A stretch of 64,000 nt of DNA, from the NCBI GenBank assembly GCA_900073065.1, contig FJOG01000016.1:1205473-1269472 (forward strand), given 5' to 3'. The position numbers and the translations under genes are program-made. Source of the stretch: Phialocephala subalpina (Eukaryota; Ascomycota; Leotiomycetes; Helotiales; Mollisiaceae). The notes below the pieces were generated by a model, which was not told the DNA's origin, searched no databases, and worked only from the letters and a program-made list of their open reading frames with translations. Positions 60,036-64,000 of the stretch are shown here, piece after piece; position 1 is the first letter of the stretch, and every line of letters starts with the position of its first letter.

Positions 60036-62460
60036 TTTGTGTCTTGGAATGAGAGTGCGATCCCATATAAATGAAGATATTACCGATACTGAACTGATAA
60101 CAAGGCTACATACATGTCTTACATGTCGCAGCTCCGCCTCCGCCTCTCAATCCAAGTTCAACCTCGCTGCCCATCCGAGATCAAGTGCAGACAACCAAGC
60201 TAGATAACTAAACTTGTCAAAGAATTTGAAATTGTGCGCGAAATTTTCATACAAATGATAACATTTGCCCATGTAATGTGAAACTTTGAGCATCTGATTT
60301 CGTTAGAAGATACTTTCTACTTCAGAATCATATCCACGCCTAAGAGCCCAGAATAGGTGAACCCCGCACTCGCAGCCTTGTCAAGGCTTCTGAAGGCGCC
60401 CAAACGCCCCTCCAACGCACAATCTAGTCTATATCACAAACAGAACCAATCGTCATAACTTGTCGCTTCCCAGTCATTTCATATTGTTGCGAATCTGCCT
60501 TGCGGATGTACAAACTGGGGCCGGCATTTCCGGGCCAGCACAGAAATTTTCTTCTGGTGGAGTCGAACCAACCAAGGCTAGTGTCCAGCGCCAGAGAAGG
60601 CGTTAGAGTTTAAATCGCCGAAGACCCTCTCCAGCTTTGAATTACTCTAGTTATGCATTGTGAGTGGAACAGAATTCTGTTCTTACTCTCCTAAGGATAG
60701 GTTTACTCTCACCTAATCCCTTCCCCGTCCGTCACGACACGCTCGTCAGTAGACGGGAGACTTTTTGACCGAGGCTCTCTTATCATACAGAGAGATGCAA
60801 GAAATCTAAACACTAAAGATGGCCATTTGAACCTTAACGGTACGCAAAACACAGATTCCCAGGGTTGCGGTTAAAGAAAGAAACGACTTCAATCTGATCA
60901 TTCAAAATCGTTGAAAGATGGTTTAGAATGAGTTATATTAAGAGACCTCTCATATCCCGTTTCGTTATCGAAATAACATTTTGCGGCCGCAGAGTCCATT
61001 GGTAATATCCTCTATTGTTCATAATCCTCTAAATATTGAATTATTGTCATTATCCTCACTCAAATAAAATAAAATAAATTTTTTTTAATTAATTAATGAT
61101 ATTATATATTATATAAATTTTAGTAAAAAATTTATTTAAAAAAAGAGAGAGAGGTTATAGAAAAAGTAATATGCAAGGCACGGAGTGTATTTAATATCTC
61201 TTTCTCCACTGTGAGGTTTGGCGGCCCGAGGATCTGCCAGGCCGCGTAATTTGTCGACTTCGCTTGTTGAAGTTGATAGAGCCTGCAGCTATCTCAATCG
61301 ACATCGAACGAAATACCGCAGAAAGGTAAGGTTTTTACCTCGATTTTGCGAGGGTGTTCGTTCCAACACGTCGCCTAGCGCTTGCGGGAAGCTAGCCGAG
61401 GAGCCCAAGGTGGGCACGAGCACGAGTCACCTTCTTGTGCCCAGCCAACCAATGAGACGACCTTCTAGCGAATCCCTGCCCACGCGTGACGATAACGCAT
61501 GCTCCTCTTTAGCTAGCATGCAGCGCTCAGGGCCAACACTGCGATCCTCTTCTCTTAACCTTTGGCTTCCTCTAAATATCAAGCACCAGGCCTTCTATTA
61601 CTCGAACTATAGAGCAAGCGACGTCCATTGATGAATGGGAGCCCCTTCCTGATAGGTCCCTCCAAGTAATTTCACACGCTCCGCTTGCCGCGGGGCCGAA
61701 CTCGGGATTCAGGTTAGATTCAGTAAGAGAAGAATTCGCTCAGGTAATCTACGCCGTTGGAGAGGTGATAGTAACTCGCAGATATTTTCTGTTGATGTGG
61801 TGAAGCTTCAAGTGAAGCGACGGACGACTTAGCGCTAAAGCGGTGGCCGGGGTTTACCCAGGTACCCGTGGCGTGCCATCCCGAATAGCTCCCTTGAACC
61901 TCTACTTCACCTCACGTCTCCCTAGCAGACCTCGGGAGTCAACGAAAGTTGAGCAACAGTTTGCAGTATCCAGTCACTCCTATTATATTTCTATCTGAAG
62001 GAAGTCCAAGTAGGCTTCGTCAGCCACACTGGCACACCGGTTGACCAAAACCCCCACATCAGGTTACATGTGATCCACCTGCTGCGCTAGTACAGGCAAC
62101 CACTGCCTTCTGCGAACCGCCACCATTCCCAACCTCGCTGTCGCAGACAACAGGCTTTCGCCCGTACTGTTTCGATCGATTCTCTGCCCTCGCATGTACC
62201 GAGTGAAGTTATCATGATTTTGAAGGCCTCGATTCGACCAAACGATGCACGATGCACGATGCAGGATGTAGGATTGCAAATGTTGCGACAGTGTTCGCTG
62301 TCGTGGCGGAGTGCCTTGCTGCAGATGAGGCAGATGCTGTCCAATTAGAACCACTGATGAATTAGGGCCAAGGTCTAGTCAGCTGACCTCGATTTCGAAG
62401 TGCACTCCATGACTTTTGATGTCCTCAATCGAAGCCTCGTTCTTTTGATGGGAGGATGAG
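60036..62460. other. Long region without a supported gene
   Basis: It contains AT-rich sequence (about 61030-61140), repeat R2 copy 3 (61214-61350) and otherwise ordinary DNA. The frames at 61218-61631 and 62064-62354 lack domain motifs. The first is largely R2. Confidence 0.4.
61214..61350 (+). repeat. Short dispersed repeat R2, copy 3
   Basis: TTTGGCGGCCCGAGGATCTG onward aligns with copy 2 at 52833, and CTATCTCAATCGACATCGAA (61289) aligns with the shared core of all three copies. Confidence 0.6.
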
Positions 62461-63263
62461 ATGGACGCCGCTTGCGCAGCGTCGGCGCTCGTGGGTCTCA
62501 TATTCAATTGTGCGACAACAGTCAAGACCTGCAGCGATCTGCTCGGGAAATACAGAAATGCTCCGCATACCTTGAGCTCAATTAAGACCGAAGTCTCCAC
62601 ACTCGAAGCCTCTCTATTGCAATTACAGCATTTCATACTACGGAATCGTGCAGCACTCGTCTCGCGATGGGATATCCAATCTTTACTGCCGCAAACCTTC
62701 GAAACAACAATTGATAGCCTCAAGAAGATGTTCTCGGTGCTTCTAGCGGATTTGGATAATCTCAATGACAAGAGACTAGACTCAGCCGACTCGAGGAGAT
62801 TGTGGGGCTGGAATTTCATGCTACTATGGAACGAAGCCGCTATGCAGGACTTGTTGACTCGAATTCGAGCACCTTAGTAGAGTCTTCAATTCTTGATGAC
62901 TATTTTACAAATGTTAATCTGCCAATCCCCTCTTCGTTCACATTTGCTGATCATTATGCTTCTTGAAGGGATTCTATATCGGACATAAGGCGGGGTATTC
63001 GAGAAAACCAAGAGCTACTTCGGAGCCTGGAGAGGGCTTCGCACAAACGTGGTCAGGAATACCAAGATTCTCAACAGCAGGAAGCAGGTGACAGTGACGT
63101 GGAGGCGAACGATGAGCCACCTGCGGATGGATCTGCAGCGAATGGATATGATTCCGACCAAGAGAAAGACGAGAAGACGGACTCTGACGTCTCAAGCCTC
63201 TTCTCTAATACTACAATAAATTCCAGTATATCCGCTTTATTAGTACCATTGCTTGTTGTATAA
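62461..63263 (+). pseudogene. PigL_N-like (STAND N-terminal domain) gene with tandem TAG TAG
   Basis: The ATG at 62461 opens MDAACAASALVGLIFNCATT, LGKYRNAPHTLSSIKTEVST and LEASLLQLQHFILRNRAAL. This is the fungal N-terminal domain of STAND proteins as also found in short stand-alone proteins. At 62875-62880 the frame reads TAG TAG, where Gln-Gln is common in the family. It then continues SLQFLMTILQ, a GT-AG intron (62913-62968), and DSISDIRRGIRENQELLRSL with an acidic Ser/Asp-rich tail to the TAA at 63261-63263. Apart from the two stops the gene is coherent over about 247 codons. Two C-to-T changes (CAG CAG to TAG TAG) explain them. It has no NACHT domain. Confidence 0.7.
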
Positions 63264-64000
63264 GGAGCCGAGGAGGAACTAGTGATTGTGCTTGCAGAAA
63301 ACGAGATTCTGAAGCCTCTTTACGAGCTTACTACTACCAAAATAAAATCAAAACGTTTCGAGAGGAACTTTGCGCGTCTCTTTAAGATATTGTAGAAGGG
63401 CAATAAATGAGCGCCCAATCGTAGGTCACTTCGTCACAGCCAATAAGCTGGACTAATTCGATAATCGTCGCACAAAGTAACTAATCATACGTAGAATAAG
63501 CTTATAAATAGAATGGGTAAAAATGCTTAATTGTTTTCAAAGAGCAAAGAGCTCCTTATATATTAGAAAATATATAATTAATATAAACCCTCGAAATTAA
63601 TTAATATATATAAAGATTTTTAAGAAATTTATATAATTTTATTATATTTATTCCTTTATATATTAAATTCGTTTCGAACTTCAAAAAAAAAAGATACTAA
63701 TTATATATAAATATATTATAATAAATTCCAAATTCGTTTATTAATTCCGTATTTATATTTTTTAAATTATAAATTTAATTTCTTTATTTATTAAATATTT
63801 TATTAAATATATTAAAAATTTCATATATTTTTTATTTAAATATAATTTGGTTTAAAATTTCTTTATTTTTCCTTTTAAAGTTTAATATAAAAAAAGAAAT
63901 AAATTAATTTTAAATTCGTTTTTATTATTAAAAATAATTAAATATTCTCGATTATTTTTTTATAAATAATATTAATTTATTAATTTTATATTTATAAAAA
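63264..64000. other. 3' flank, then AT-rich mutated repeat DNA
   Basis: Nothing codes. From about 63530 to the window end the sequence is extremely AT-rich, like the Gypsy interior, and probably belongs to another RIP-destroyed element that continues outside the window. Confidence 0.5.

Noticed and set aside
59401..60207. 268-aa plus-strand frame
   Set aside because: It overlaps the minus-strand surface-protein gene, which has signal peptide, stalk and membrane span in proper order.
61218..61631. 137-aa frame as a gene
   Set aside because: Its first part is repeat R2, the remainder shows no domain and the start is not an ATG in a convincing context.
1..64000. CRISPR arrays, tRNA or rRNA genes
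   Set aside because: No regularly spaced identical repeats, no tRNA-like A/B boxes with a cloverleaf, and no rRNA core sequence were recognised.

Overview
The window reads as nuclear DNA of a filamentous ascomycete (Pezizomycotina). Genes carry short GT-AG introns of about 45-110 bp. Families restricted to or expanded in these fungi dominate: HET proteins, a NACHT-ankyrin STAND protein, an AA9 polysaccharide monooxygenase, an Rcr protein and an AtaL/DUF1857 protein. AT-rich blocks hold retrotransposon sequence mutated by C-to-T and G-to-A changes, the signature of repeat-induced point mutation (RIP). The class cannot be fixed from this sequence alone.

Layout. 1-1070: a short HET remnant and the 5' region of the first gene. 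1075-9659: an apparently intact 7-exon gene for a giant (about 2,729 aa) sacsin-like protein with two HSP90-type ATPase modules and a C-terminal BTB domain. 10761-12448: HET pseudogene on the minus strand. 13690-16000: dispersed repeat split by a segment carrying an AtaL-like gene (14139-14696). 16539-17791: conserved fungal gene with C-terminal membrane segments. 18400-18860: a broken gene. 21124-21630: Rcr-family gene. 22296-26082: two broken HET pieces flanking a GC-rich MFS transporter gene (22834-24435). 26636-27600: small membrane ORF and an unrecognised decayed gene. 28169-29117: AA9 gene with a damaged splice donor. 30392-35931: intact STAND/NLR gene (PigL_N-like, NACHT, ankyrins; about 1,749 aa). 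37029-39083: HET gene intact except for one TGA. 39360-49339: RIP-mutated Ty3/Gypsy chromovirus with 255-bp LTRs, a Tc1/mariner copy nested in one LTR and a 150-bp MITE-like insert in pol. 50724-52505: C2H2 zinc-finger gene. 53207-56141: intact 5-exon HET gene. 56450-58050: tandem repeats and AT-rich DNA. 58476-60035: two paralogous secreted/membrane proteins. 62461-63263: a PigL_N-like gene stopped by TAG TAG. 63530-64000: AT-rich.

Together this is a self/non-self recognition (allorecognition/immunity) island in a repeat-rich, fast-evolving compartment. One NLR and one HET gene look intact. At least four further HET or NLR-type genes are broken, most by changes that C-to-T or G-to-A mutation would produce. 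The sacsin-BTB giant next to them is the least characterised component; a role with the NLR/HET proteins is inference from neighbourhood only.
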